Origin: Alistipes sp.
GTDB lineage: Bacteria > Bacteroidota > Bacteroidia > Bacteroidales > Rikenellaceae
Reading direction: 5' to 3'
Length of the DNA stretch: 64,000 nt
Assembly: GCA_017621455.1 (NCBI GenBank)
Contig: JAGATC010000010.1
Coordinates: forward strand, 154,983-218,982
Shown here piece after piece: positions 46,703 through 56,700 of the stretch. Positions within the stretch are counted from its first letter, which is position 1; each line of letters opens with the position of its first letter. The notes beneath the pieces are model-generated. The model saw nothing but the letters and a program-made list of their open reading frames with translations, ran no database searches and was not told the origin of the DNA. The translations under genes were made by a program, and so were the position numbers.

Positions 46703-48031
46703 ATGAAAAAGCTACTTATATACTGCGCGACACCACTCCTTATGATTGTGATGTCTCTCGATATAGCCTCGGCGCAGGCGATAATAAACCGCTCGGAGTT
46801 TATATGCTACGATAAGCGCGAGGATGCTAAGCGCGACGTGCGCACCAATAACGATAAATATATCGACATCCGCCCCACGTTGCAGTTCGAGGGCGAGGGT
46901 AGCGTGCGTGCTGTGTATGAGCAGGAGATAGAGGTGCCCGCAGCATGGAACGACTATAACGCCTACCTGCATACCGAAAATGTGGGTGCTTCCTATGCAG
47001 TATTTGTTAATGGCGTGCAGATAACATCTGCTATCGACCGCTATACTCCTACCGACCTGTTTGTCTCGCCATATCTCGACCAGGGCACTAACACCGTGGC
47101 TATAGTCGTCGTTGATGAACCCTATATGGAGCGTATGGCTGAGGGCTTGCAACAGCCTGAGCGTAAGCAGTTTGAGAATTGTTATATATTTGCGCAGCGC
47201 CGCTTGGCTGTCTACGACTTCGAGGTGCGAATGAGGCCTGATTCGTTGGAGCGCTTTGCTGAGCTACACCTCGATGTGGTGGTGGATAACTCATTCTCTA
47301 CGGAGGAGATTATCGAAGTGGGCTACGACATCTATGCTCCCGATGGCAAACTGATGGATTATAGTGTTAACGATGTGCGCATGGCGGGATTCTCGCGCGA
47401 CACTATGAGCGTTAAACCATATATCTACCACTCGAATCCCAACCGCTGGTCGCCAGCAAATCCTAAGCTTTACGACCTTACGCTATACGTCAAGCGTAGT
47501 GGTATCCTATGGGAGTATATACCTCTCAAGGTGGGCTTTGCCGAGTATGGCTATAACGAGGAGGGGCAGATTACGGCATTTGGTAAGCCACTGACACTCA
47601 AGAAGGAACGATACAACGCCGCGGCAGATAGGATAACCACCGAGCGCGAGATTAAGGCACTCAAGCAGCGTGGCATCAACTGCCTCACGCCCGACTATCC
47701 ACAGCCCCAGTGGTTCTACGACCTCTGTGACCGTGTGGGTATCTATGTCATCGACTGTGCGGCACTATCATCACCCACCGATAGCGACAATCGTGCCGTG
47801 GGTGGCACGCCGGCAAATGCCCCAGAGCTGGTTGATGAGTATCTGCGACGTGTCGAGACCATGTATCACCGTGCGCAGAACCACGTATGTATCATCGCAT
47901 TCTCGCTCGGTAAAGAGGCGGGCAATGGCTACAATATGTACAAGGCCTACGAGCTCCTAAAGTCGAAGGGGGACAGCCGAGCGATTGTCTACGAAGGAGC
48001 TGACGGCGAGTGGAATAGCGATTTATGGTGA
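46703..48031 (+). CDS. Truncated GH2 (beta-galactosidase-like) secreted protein
   Basis: 442 residues with a signal peptide ending DIASAQA. The GH2 sugar-binding jelly roll (NAYLHTENVGASYAVFVNG) and the Ig-like domain (FAELHLDVVVDNS) precede the start of the TIM barrel (LKQRGINCLTPDYPQPQWFYDLCD). The acid/base motif, normally SLGNESG, is SLGKEAG: the Glu is kept but the preceding Asn is Lys. The protein ends about 35 residues later, before the nucleophile strand, so catalysis by the standard GH2 mechanism is impossible. The last codons and the TGA stop lie inside palindromic element C, suggesting that the gene was cut by the element or by a linked deletion. Confidence 0.78.
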   Translation: MKKLLIYCATPLLMIVMSLDIASAQAIINRSEFICYDKREDAKRDVRTNNDKYIDIRPTLQFEGEGSVRAVYEQEIEVPAAWNDYNAYLHTENVGASYAVFVNGVQITSAIDRYTPTDLFVSPYLDQGTNTVAIVVVDEPYMERMAEGLQQPERKQFENCYIFAQRRLAVYDFEVRMRPDSLERFAELHLDVVVDNSFSTEEIIEVGYDIYAPDGKLMDYSVNDVRMAGFSRDTMSVKPYIYHSNPNRWSPANPKLYDLTLYVKRSGILWEYIPLKVGFAEYGYNEEGQITAFGKPLTLKKERYNAAADRITTEREIKALKQRGINCLTPDYPQPQWFYDLCDRVGIYVIDCAALSSPTDSDNRAVGGTPANAPELVDEYLRRVETMYHRAQNHVCIIAFSLGKEAGNGYNMYKAYELLKSKGDSRAIVYEGADGEWNSDLW

Positions 48032-48148
48032 TAAGCACGCATTTGCGGCGTCGAGCTTATTCCGCTGAATAGGAAATACGCTTTTGTATGTCCTATCCAG
48101 CAGAATTGCGACTCGCCACCACAACTGCATGCTTCTGACCATAAATCG
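48019..48148. repeat. Long palindromic element C (about 130 bp)
   Basis: CGATTTATGGT at 48019-48029 is the exact inverse complement of ACCATAAATCG at 48138-48148. The arms stay complementary inwards with few mismatches (GATAAGCACGCA versus complement of TGCATGCTTCTG), to the core stem ATTCCGCTG/CAGCAGAAT (48059-48067, 48098-48106) and the centre AATAGGAAATACG...GTATGTCCTATC. The conserved unpaired GATA/TCTG is again present. Overlaps the last four codons of the GH2-like gene. Confidence 0.85.
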
Positions 48149-48181
48149 ATATTGGGGTGGGAGTATTAACATTAATTGGAT

Positions 48182-48655
48182 ATGAATATAGAGCTTGTTG
48201 TAGTGGGTAAGACCGATATGAAGGAGGTTGAGGCGTTGGTGACGATGTACACAAAACGTCTGAACCACTACGTTAAGTTCGCAATAACTACCCTGGCCGA
48301 TGTTCGTAACACCAAGAAGCTCTCTGAGGCGGAGCAGAAACGCCTGGAGGGTGAGGCCATACTGCGCCTTGTGACCGATGCCGACCACCTTATGCTCTTG
48401 GATGAGCACGGCGCCGAGCTGCGCTCCATAGAGTTTGCCGAGCTGCTGCAACGCCGCATGTCGGCAGGAACAAAACGCCTTGTCTTTGTCATAGGTGGCC
48501 CCTATGGCTTCTCGGAGGCTGTGTATCAGAGAGCTAACAGCAAGCTTTCGCTATCGAAGATGACCTTCTCACATCAAATTGTGCGCGCAATATTCACCGA
48601 ACAACTCTACCGCGCATTTACCATTCTCAAGAACGAACCCTACCACCACGAGTAG
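48182..48655 (+). CDS. rlmH: 23S rRNA (pseudouridine1915-N3)-methyltransferase RlmH
   Basis: 157 residues from ATG 48182; a TTG at 48176 is in frame but less likely. SPOUT fold: MNIELVVVGKTDMKEVEALV start, LMLLDEHGAELRSIEFAELL, VFVIGGPYGFSEAVYQRANS (SAM-binding knot) and FSHQIVRAIFTEQLYRAFTI. Methylates the helix 69 pseudouridine. Confidence 0.96.
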   Translation: MNIELVVVGKTDMKEVEALVTMYTKRLNHYVKFAITTLADVRNTKKLSEAEQKRLEGEAILRLVTDADHLMLLDEHGAELRSIEFAELLQRRMSAGTKRLVFVIGGPYGFSEAVYQRANSKLSLSKMTFSHQIVRAIFTEQLYRAFTILKNEPYHHE

Positions 48656-48734
48656 CTAATCACGAAAAGTGGGGTAGTTGGTCACATAAACCATGCTATT
48701 TCGTGGTCTTATGGTGTATTTGATGGTAAAAATG

Positions 48735-48766
48735 TTGTGTATATCGGAAATTTTTTTATATCTTTG
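48735..48766 (+). promoter_or_regulatory. Promoter of the vWA/tubulin-like/protease unit
   Basis: TTG (48735-48737), 21-base spacer, TATCTTTG (48759-48766). The start codon chosen for the first gene (48913) is about 140 bases downstream, leaving a leader without obvious structure. Confidence 0.7.
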
Positions 48767-48912
48767 TAGGTGCTATTGACGATTAATGGCGCGAGTTATG
48801 ACATTTCGTTAGGTTTTATTTGCCTGGAGTGTGGGCCGATTGATGGTGAAATGTGTTGATTGGTCGTATCTCCCAAATAGCAGCATTTATTTCTGAAACA
48901 CAGACTGCAAAT

Positions 48913-50940
48913 ATGAAGAGACTTTTTACATTGTTCGTGTTGATATGCATGGCCGTAGGCATTGCTGACGTTGCCGTAGCACAGGATGCACCTTCTAACA
49001 AAACCCGCTATGTGTATGTGTGGGATGTTACCGCTTCGATAAAAGGTAAGGAGAATAGTGCAAAGGGATTGTATAAGAGCATGTTTGACTTCTTTAGTAG
49101 GGATGTGGGAAACAAGCCTGCCAATGCGGAGATTGTTGTCGTTCCATTCAACGACAAGGTGTTGGAGAGTGAGATTAGAACATTCTCCAAGGACCAATTT
49201 AATGTGGACGAAATGAGAATCTTGGGCGACACCCTTATTGAGCGACATCGTGGAGCATTTAGAGAAAATCCTGGAGACGCAAAAATTAATCCTGAGCCCA
49301 ATCCATATAAAGGTGGCTTTACCGATATAGCCGCTGCGCTATACTATGTCTCTGAAAACTATTTTAAGGGTGATTGTAAAACATACTACATCCTTCTAAC
49401 GGATTGTGGACAGGAGTATGTGCATGAAAAGGGTAGCGACCCCTATATTAATCTTAATGATAAGCCAGCTGCACAGAAGAGGTTGCAGAACGCTCTTACA
49501 CACATAAATAGAACAATGCATGAGCATAATAGCCAGCTTACATATGTGTTGTTTGATGATGATGACCCTCGTGATGGTGCCAGCGATTCGTTGGAAACAG
49601 ATAGGATTAACTTTATTGATGCCTCGGATGTGTCGAAGAACCACATCTTCTGCGATATCTCGGCGAGTGTGGATTTTGAGGTGATGAGTAGTCGTGATGT
49701 TAGCTATGAGATAGAGCTCGATATTACGGATGGTTATGCTCTTCCCCGAGGTATGCAACTTGTTGTAAACGACGGTAAGGGTGAGCAGAAAGTGGCTGTC
49801 ACAGGTGACAAGGTAGAGATTCCTTGCAAGAACAGATACAAGGTGAGTGGTGAGAATGAGCAGATCTCCCTGCAGCTCGAGGCGATTCTTCCAGGTGATA
49901 ATGGCGAGGTTGAGGATGGAGCAAATGTCTACCACTATAGTTTTGTAACCTCATCGTTGAGGTTTGAGGTTGCCAATAATTTCATGCCATCTATCTCAGT
50001 TAAGACCAATGCTGATTGTGCAAACTGGGGTATGACGGAGTATTACTCATCAGCACCTTTGTGCGAGTATGAGCCCGTAGTGATGGAGCAGGATATTACT
50101 GTTAGACTCAACCCAGATGCGTGCAAGTTGTTTGCGGGTAAGGGTAAGGTAACGTTCTATGTTAGCGCAAGCGACGACGAATTCGAGCAGCCTGAGGATG
50201 TAATCATGTACTACAACGGCGAGGAGTGTGATGATTTTTACTTCACTGTAGACCTCAGCGGCGCGAAGAGTGACGATACGGAGTATGAGGTGGAGGCTAC
50301 CTTAGGCTTCGAGTTTACAGAGCGAGCACATCTTGATGAGCATACACTTTATATTGGTTATGAGGATTTTACTGAGAGCATAGGAGATAACTATAACAAG
50401 GAAGTTAGCATCCCTGGTATAAGAGATGATCACGAAGTTATAATAGAAGAGGACCTTAAGATTAAGATTGATAAAGATCTTAGTGAGGACGGCATTGTCA
50501 TTATCAAGACAGAGAAGATGAACCCCTTGGTTAAGGGCCTGATGTGGATATTAATAGTGCTGGTTACTATCTTCATCCTCTCGATTATCCTATCTCGTAT
50601 GATGACGCAGAAGATTCAGGTGCCTGCCGTTACCCTTGTGGGTGAGTCGGGTTACTATAAGCGTCTTACCACCAGAGGATATCAGAAGGTGGTGCTCACC
50701 TCTAAGCGTAAAAAGCAGGGCTTCTTCAATAAACTATACAAGGGCACAATCCTTTATGAGGTGAATGAGGTGTGGACGTCGGATGTCACATTTGAGCCTC
50801 GCAACACCCGTAAAAAGAGCCTCCACATCGGCTATAATGTCAGTCAGTACACTTGTGACGCCTCTATCCTTGAGCGTAGCAATAGCTACAAACTCACAGA
50901 CTTGACAACAAAGAAGAAGACGGAGATAACCCTCTCATAA
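48913..50940 (+). CDS. Membrane-anchored von Willebrand A protein
   Basis: 675 residues from ATG 48913; an in-frame codon 60 bases upstream would bury the signal peptide, while 48913 gives MKRLFTLFVLICMAVGIADV with cleavage near AVAQDA. A vWA domain follows at once: MIDAS-type D38-x-T-x-S42 in YVWDVTASIKG, the Thr in GGFTDIAAAL and the Asp in LLTDCGQ. The middle (residues about 240-530) is beta-rich and acidic. One transmembrane helix lies at about 541-563 (WILIVLVTIFILSIILS), leaving a basic cytoplasmic tail of about 110 residues. So the vWA part is outside the inner membrane and the tail could touch the tubulin-like protein encoded 49 bases downstream. Confidence 0.85.
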   Translation: MKRLFTLFVLICMAVGIADVAVAQDAPSNKTRYVYVWDVTASIKGKENSAKGLYKSMFDFFSRDVGNKPANAEIVVVPFNDKVLESEIRTFSKDQFNVDEMRILGDTLIERHRGAFRENPGDAKINPEPNPYKGGFTDIAAALYYVSENYFKGDCKTYYILLTDCGQEYVHEKGSDPYINLNDKPAAQKRLQNALTHINRTMHEHNSQLTYVLFDDDDPRDGASDSLETDRINFIDASDVSKNHIFCDISASVDFEVMSSRDVSYEIELDITDGYALPRGMQLVVNDGKGEQKVAVTGDKVEIPCKNRYKVSGENEQISLQLEAILPGDNGEVEDGANVYHYSFVTSSLRFEVANNFMPSISVKTNADCANWGMTEYYSSAPLCEYEPVVMEQDITVRLNPDACKLFAGKGKVTFYVSASDDEFEQPEDVIMYYNGEECDDFYFTVDLSGAKSDDTEYEVEATLGFEFTERAHLDEHTLYIGYEDFTESIGDNYNKEVSIPGIRDDHEVIIEEDLKIKIDKDLSEDGIVIIKTEKMNPLVKGLMWILIVLVTIFILSIILSRMMTQKIQVPAVTLVGESGYYKRLTTRGYQKVVLTSKRKKQGFFNKLYKGTILYEVNEVWTSDVTFEPRNTRKKSLHIGYNVSQYTCDASILERSNSYKLTDLTTKKKTEITLS

Positions 50941-50989
50941 TGCACGATACGAAGGAAACAAATAGATATTAACTTAAAATAAAACTACT

Positions 50990-53755
50990 ATGGCTACAAA
51001 GATTAAGCGTTGCCTCTACATTGGCCTTGGAGGTACAGGTATGAAGTCGTTGCTTCACACCAAGAAGATGTTCATCGATACTTACGGCGAGGTGCCCCCT
51101 ATGATTGGCTTCTTGGGTATTGATACTGATGGTGGTGAGTACAGCAAGAAGCTTCTCTCTGCTATGGGTGAGGATGTTACCATCCTTAAGAATGAGCAGC
51201 TTCCAATCCAGGTGCAGGATGCACGTCCTATCTACGAGCGTCAGAAGGCACACTTCTCTTGGATTCCCGAGAAGAATATCTACTCGCTCTCTTCTATGAT
51301 GCTTGGTGCAGGTCAGGTGCGTTCAAACGGTCGTTTCGCTTTCACCGTAAATAAGGACAACGTTAAGCTTGCCATCAAAAATAAACTCAACGAGATTCAG
51401 AATGCTCGTATTATCAACAACTCTGATTACGAGTTGCTTAACACTTCAGAGCCTGAGATTCATATGGTATTCTCTATCTGCGGTGGTACAGGTTCTGGTA
51501 CATTCCTTAACATGGCATACTTGCTTCGCGAGGTTGCTCCTATGTCGAAGATTAATGGCTATGCAGTATTGCCCGAGGTATTCGAGTCTATGACATCTAC
51601 AGGTATGGCTAAGGTTAAGCCTAATGCTTATGGTGCTTTGGTTGATCTCGACTACTTGATGCACCGTAGCATGAACGACACTCCTATCCTTATCGACTAC
51701 CTAAACGGTGAGCAGTATGAGATCAATGGTCGTCCATTCAACTCAATGGTATTCATCGACAACAAGAATAAGGATGGTCACACCTATACAGATGTTAACC
51801 AGCTTACCGAGATGGTCAGCCTCGCACTTATCACAGCGTCGGGTGAGCTCTCAGTTGCAGGTGCTGCTGTAGGTGACAACCTCGAGAAGAATATCTCGGA
51901 GGGTTCTATGAATATCGAGGATAAGGTTGCATGGGCTGGTGGTATGGGTGCATGTGAGATCGTCTACAAGGGTGAGGCACTCTCGGAGATCTACAAGATG
52001 AAGGCTGCTCAGAACATCATCGACCGCATGTTCAACACATGCTCAGATGCTAACATGATTGCTAACGCTTGGATCGACTCGGCTGATGTTCACATCCGTG
52101 AGAACAATGGCCAGGACCACGTTACCGACTACATCTGCAGCAAGGAGCCTCGCTACCAGTTGGAGATTAGCAACTACAAGGATCCTTCAAGAGAGGTTAA
52201 CGACATCATTGAGCGCAATAAAATTAAGGATGAGGATATCACCGCTAAGGTTGAGGCATTGCTCACTAAGGTTCGCACCGAGTTGCGTAAGCTGCTCGTT
52301 GCCAACATCAACGAGGAGTGCGGTATCTCTTCTGCACAGAACATCATCGAGGAGCTTAAGATTCAGATTGGCATCTGCCTCCAGGAGATGAAGGCTGAGA
52401 AGGAGGAGTTGGTTGCTAAGAAGGCTCCTGCTAAGAGCGCTGTTGAGACTGCTATTATCGACCTTAAGGACTATGCAAGCAAGATATTCTCTACTAAGAG
52501 CGGTAAGGAGCAGCGTGCTGCCGACGTGGCAGCGGCTGTACATCAGTACTGTACAACGCTTTTGGATATTCAGCGCCACGATGCTGCCATCACATTCTAT
52601 AACAGCATCCTTGTTAACTTCAACGAGAGCGAGAACAAGATTGCAAATATCGCAGAGTCGTTGAAGGCGGTTAAGTCGAACCTTACACAGAAGATTAACA
52701 CCTTGCAGAAGGGCGTAAGCGACGACGAGACTATCTTCCAGATCAACCTTGCATCGGAGGATGCTAAGCGTGTAACTGTTAAGTCGGAGGATATTCGCAT
52801 TCCTGAGTTTGTTAGCTCACTCTCTGGCGACCTTAAGATATATGGCTTCACCGAGTACTCGGCAGCTGAGATTGAGGCTATGATTATGGACTACACCAAG
52901 ACTCTGCCTCTGGCAAGTGTCTACATGAATAAGAGCATCGAGGATATCTTTGATCAGATTCTTAAGAAGGAGAATGGCCAGGCTGAGTTCCAGGAGATTA
53001 TCACACGTGCTGTCAGCAAGTCAATGCCTTTGTTCCGCTTCGACCACGATGGTTACTTCCCCGTAGAGCAGCCCAGCGACATCTTCTACGTAGGTGTATT
53101 CAACGCTAAGAATAGCCTTCTTGTTGAGGAGGACCGCTTCAAGAGCCTTATCGCCGGCAATCCTAACGTTTCGTTTGCCTCTACAGGTATGAAGGGCAAG
53201 GTTATCATCTACCGTCAGGTGGGTGTGGTTCCCGTATACGCAATCGTAGGTATCAAGAACTTCGAGCGTGCTTACAACGACTGCAAGGCATGTGTATGCC
53301 ACTTCGATGCAAACATCCTTCGCCGTATGGAGCGTGATAACTTCACTATCTATCCTACTGCTACCAACAACAACGACATGCTCGACTTGTGGGTTAAGGG
53401 CTTTGTTTACGGCCTTCTCAAGAACGAGAACAAGTGCTACTACATGAAGAGCGAGAGCCTCGGTGACTACCTCGATGACTACTGGGTTAAGCTCGCCGAG
53501 TGGCGTGATGAGGCATTTGAGGAGTTCAAGCGTCACGAGTTGAACGTCGTTAAGGACTTCAATGCATATATCTCTGCTGAGAATGAGCGTGTAGGTGCTG
53601 AGGCGACACGTCAGCTTATCGAGAGGGTTAAGGCTAACTACTTCGATGAGTTCTCACAGATCAAGATTCAGAAGCCTACTCTTAAGCAGAAGGGCTACGA
53701 GAAGGTTGCTGAGCTTATGAAGATGGAGGGTGCACACGTCCTCAAAAACTTGTAA
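50990..53755 (+). CDS. Tubulin/FtsZ-like GTPase (Tubulin_2 / FtsZl1-type)
   Basis: 921 residues. The N-terminus has a nucleotide-binding glycine loop (YIGLGGTGMKSL, residues 10-21) and the tubulin signature GGTGSGT at residues 165-171, with FLGIDTDGGE between them. This arrangement fits the large prokaryotic tubulin-like family (Tubulin_2, FtsZl1). The part beyond residue 370 is helical with likely coiled coils (from about residue 400 to 560) and a C-terminal alpha/beta part. No membrane segment is seen. FtsZl1-type genes were reported to be linked to vWA proteins and proposed to remodel membranes; the present neighbours fit that. The next gene starts 3 bases after the stop. Confidence 0.85.
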   Translation: MATKIKRCLYIGLGGTGMKSLLHTKKMFIDTYGEVPPMIGFLGIDTDGGEYSKKLLSAMGEDVTILKNEQLPIQVQDARPIYERQKAHFSWIPEKNIYSLSSMMLGAGQVRSNGRFAFTVNKDNVKLAIKNKLNEIQNARIINNSDYELLNTSEPEIHMVFSICGGTGSGTFLNMAYLLREVAPMSKINGYAVLPEVFESMTSTGMAKVKPNAYGALVDLDYLMHRSMNDTPILIDYLNGEQYEINGRPFNSMVFIDNKNKDGHTYTDVNQLTEMVSLALITASGELSVAGAAVGDNLEKNISEGSMNIEDKVAWAGGMGACEIVYKGEALSEIYKMKAAQNIIDRMFNTCSDANMIANAWIDSADVHIRENNGQDHVTDYICSKEPRYQLEISNYKDPSREVNDIIERNKIKDEDITAKVEALLTKVRTELRKLLVANINEECGISSAQNIIEELKIQIGICLQEMKAEKEELVAKKAPAKSAVETAIIDLKDYASKIFSTKSGKEQRAADVAAAVHQYCTTLLDIQRHDAAITFYNSILVNFNESENKIANIAESLKAVKSNLTQKINTLQKGVSDDETIFQINLASEDAKRVTVKSEDIRIPEFVSSLSGDLKIYGFTEYSAAEIEAMIMDYTKTLPLASVYMNKSIEDIFDQILKKENGQAEFQEIITRAVSKSMPLFRFDHDGYFPVEQPSDIFYVGVFNAKNSLLVEEDRFKSLIAGNPNVSFASTGMKGKVIIYRQVGVVPVYAIVGIKNFERAYNDCKACVCHFDANILRRMERDNFTIYPTATNNNDMLDLWVKGFVYGLLKNENKCYYMKSESLGDYLDDYWVKLAEWRDEAFEEFKRHELNVVKDFNAYISAENERVGAEATRQLIERVKANYFDEFSQIKIQKPTLKQKGYEKVAELMKMEGAHVLKNL

Positions 53756-53758
53756 TCT

Positions 53759-56700
53759 ATGACACACAATCTGCATATTCTGCTCGGCAATTGCGCCGAG
53801 CAGAATATTTCTCGTATTAAAGAATATGTCATCAAGTATGGCGCTGAGTATGTGGATAAGGCTGGCCGCTCGGCGGACGACTATCTGCAACTGATGCTCT
53901 TTGATGACAGCTGTCAGTTCCTTGTGGCTGAGCAGAAGAAGGTCGATGACAAGGTCTTCACCGCAGGCATCGACGATAGCTTTGCTGTGGAGCTTGTCCC
54001 CGTGGGTGAGCCCATGGCGGGTGAGGAGTCTGCGAAAAAACTCATTCACTTCTTCAGCACGAAGTTCACCAGCACCGTGAACATGAATAATCGTGGCGAT
54101 GGTAATCTCCACGTCTGTATTCATGTGCCCCTATATTCGGAGGTGGCGTGGACAAATGCCGAGGCGCTGATGTCGGCAATCGAGGCTACGGGCTCGAACT
54201 ATACCGTGGACCTCATGCTTATGAGTGCCGACTTAGCATTCCTCACCATCGACGATGCTAACATCTTGGCGGAAAAGGCCGATGAGTTGATGGAGACTGC
54301 TAAGAGCACGTTGCAGAAGATTGTCGAGGTGAAGACCTCTATGAGGTATAGGGTGCTCAACAGCTTGATTCTTGTGCAGAATCATAACGAGCAGGGCATA
54401 GCTCTCGACCTAAACCGCGAGTCGTATGCTAACCTTATGGGTGAGTATGCACTCTCAGTAACTATCGACTACAATAGCATCTACTCTACAGCCTATCTGC
54501 TTGGCACAAAGAAGGAGTTCGTTGTGTTGGGTCTGGGTCTGTCGATGCTCAACTTCGACCGTTACTACTTTGTGCAGTATCTCTTGCGCAAGGCCTACAA
54601 CTACATCCTCGACCGCGAGCAGGTGACACAGGAGGAGGTAAATATCGACAAGGTCTCTAACATTGCTCAGCAGGCCCTTGTTAACAACATCGGCATCTTC
54701 ACAAACCTCTATGAGGAGCATGTTAAGTCGATGATTTACGACCGCAAGATGTCGCATGAGGATATCATGGAGGAGATCGCTCCACAGATAGATGCGGCTA
54801 TGAAGCGTGTGGCGGCGGAGTGTACTAAATTCATTGAGAGTGACGATATATCGTTGCCCGAGAAGCGTGCTACGTTAGCGCAGATATTGGGTGAGGATGA
54901 TCCTCTGTTGGTTGGTGTGCAGTATAATGCCGAGCAGCTTATTATCGACGAGTGTCGTAACGACGTGATGTCGCTCTTTGTCTCTGCCAACAACTCGCTG
55001 GCTATTATGCCCGAGGATGCTTTGGATGAGCAGGAGAACCCCATACGTGAAAATGCCATTCTCTCCACTGAGCCTGGTGTCCCTGTGGAGCCCGTCGAGT
55101 CGCGCATCCGTCGCATCAAGCAGCTTAAGTATGAGATTAAGACAAGCACCGACTATATCCGTCGCGAGGAGGCTCTGTTGGAGGAGCTGATGGGCGAAAT
55201 CAAGGTGGAGCATGAGAGCCACAAGCGCCTCACGCCCGATGGTTTCCAGTTCGGTGGTCAGGTATATCGTCTCAACCCTAAGAATATCGAGCGTCCTCTC
55301 GAGGAGACCTATACCCCTGTTACAGGTAAGCTCCCTTCGGAGGCTGACCTACGTCAGGACTTCACCGTAATTAAGGACCAGGGCTCGCTTGGCTCTTGTA
55401 CCGCATTTGCTGTGGTTGCTGCCTATGAGTATCTGCTAAAGCGCGACAAGAAGCAGGATATCGACCTCAGTGAGCTCTTCGCATATCAAAATGCGCGCTC
55501 ACGCATGTCGGAAGAGCGCAAGGCTGAGGGCGAGGGTACCTCTATCTACGATATGATTAAGGGTATGGGCGAGGATGGTATCTGCCTCGAGAACCTACAC
55601 CCCTATGTTACTGAGAATCTGCCCGAGCCATCGCCCGAGGCACGTGAGGAGGCACAGGGCCGTAAGATTACCAAGGCACTCAACGTTAACTGCGACCTCC
55701 ACGACTTCAAGTCGGCACTGTCGCAGGGCTATCCTATCATCATCTCGTTGCGTCTGTTCGAGTCGTTCGACCAGCCTACAGGTTTTATACCACGTCCTAC
55801 GGACGATGAGCGTGCACGTGAGGATCACGCCAACCACGCCATGGTTGTCTGCGGCTATAGCGATAACGACCGCGTCTTTATCGTGCGTAACTCATGGGGT
55901 ACACGCTTCGGTGACAAGGGCTACTGCTACATCCCATACTCATATATTACCGACCCTGAACTTATGAACCAGGCCTGTGTGATCACCGAGATTAGCGAGG
56001 CTGAGATTAAGGTTACGGGCTTTGTAAAGAAGGTTGCCGTATCGTTCAATAAGGAAGATGCCGAGATTCAGGCTGCAAGAAAGCGTATTCTTATTGGTGA
56101 GGAGTATATTCGTGTCGAAGCGCTCAAGGCTATGCTTAACGTCTGCCGCGACGACTACTATATGCTTGAGGCAAAGCTCGGCCAGCCATCTACGCGAGAG
56201 ACCTTGCGTGTGGGCACAGAGAATCGTCTTAAGTGGGAGATAACGCAGCTCCAGGAGCGTAAGCGTACGCTCGAGACGGAGCGTGTAGAGCGCCTCGACG
56301 ACTTTGATGCCGATAGCCGTAATATATTGATATTCGCGGGTATAGCACTGGTTGCCGTTATTACAATATATGCCGTGCTTACCTTCATGATAGAGGGCTT
56401 CCAGCTCAGCTATTGGGTTACAGGTATCACCGGTCTGGGAGCGTTGACTCTCGCCGTGTCGCCACTCCTCTATCGTCGCACGCGCCAGTTCGTGCCCGAC
56501 AGCATCAGCGAGAAGCACGATAGCAATGTGCTTACTATATGGCTTGGCTCGATAGCAATCGGAGCTGTAGCGCTCATAGTTGCTATATTCTTCCTCGACT
56601 ATTTCAACTTTATGGTGCCTCAGAACTTTGAGGACTCACCTGTGGCTGAAAAGGTGATTGAGACCGTGAGAAGCAACTATACAGGTAGAGGCCTCGACGA

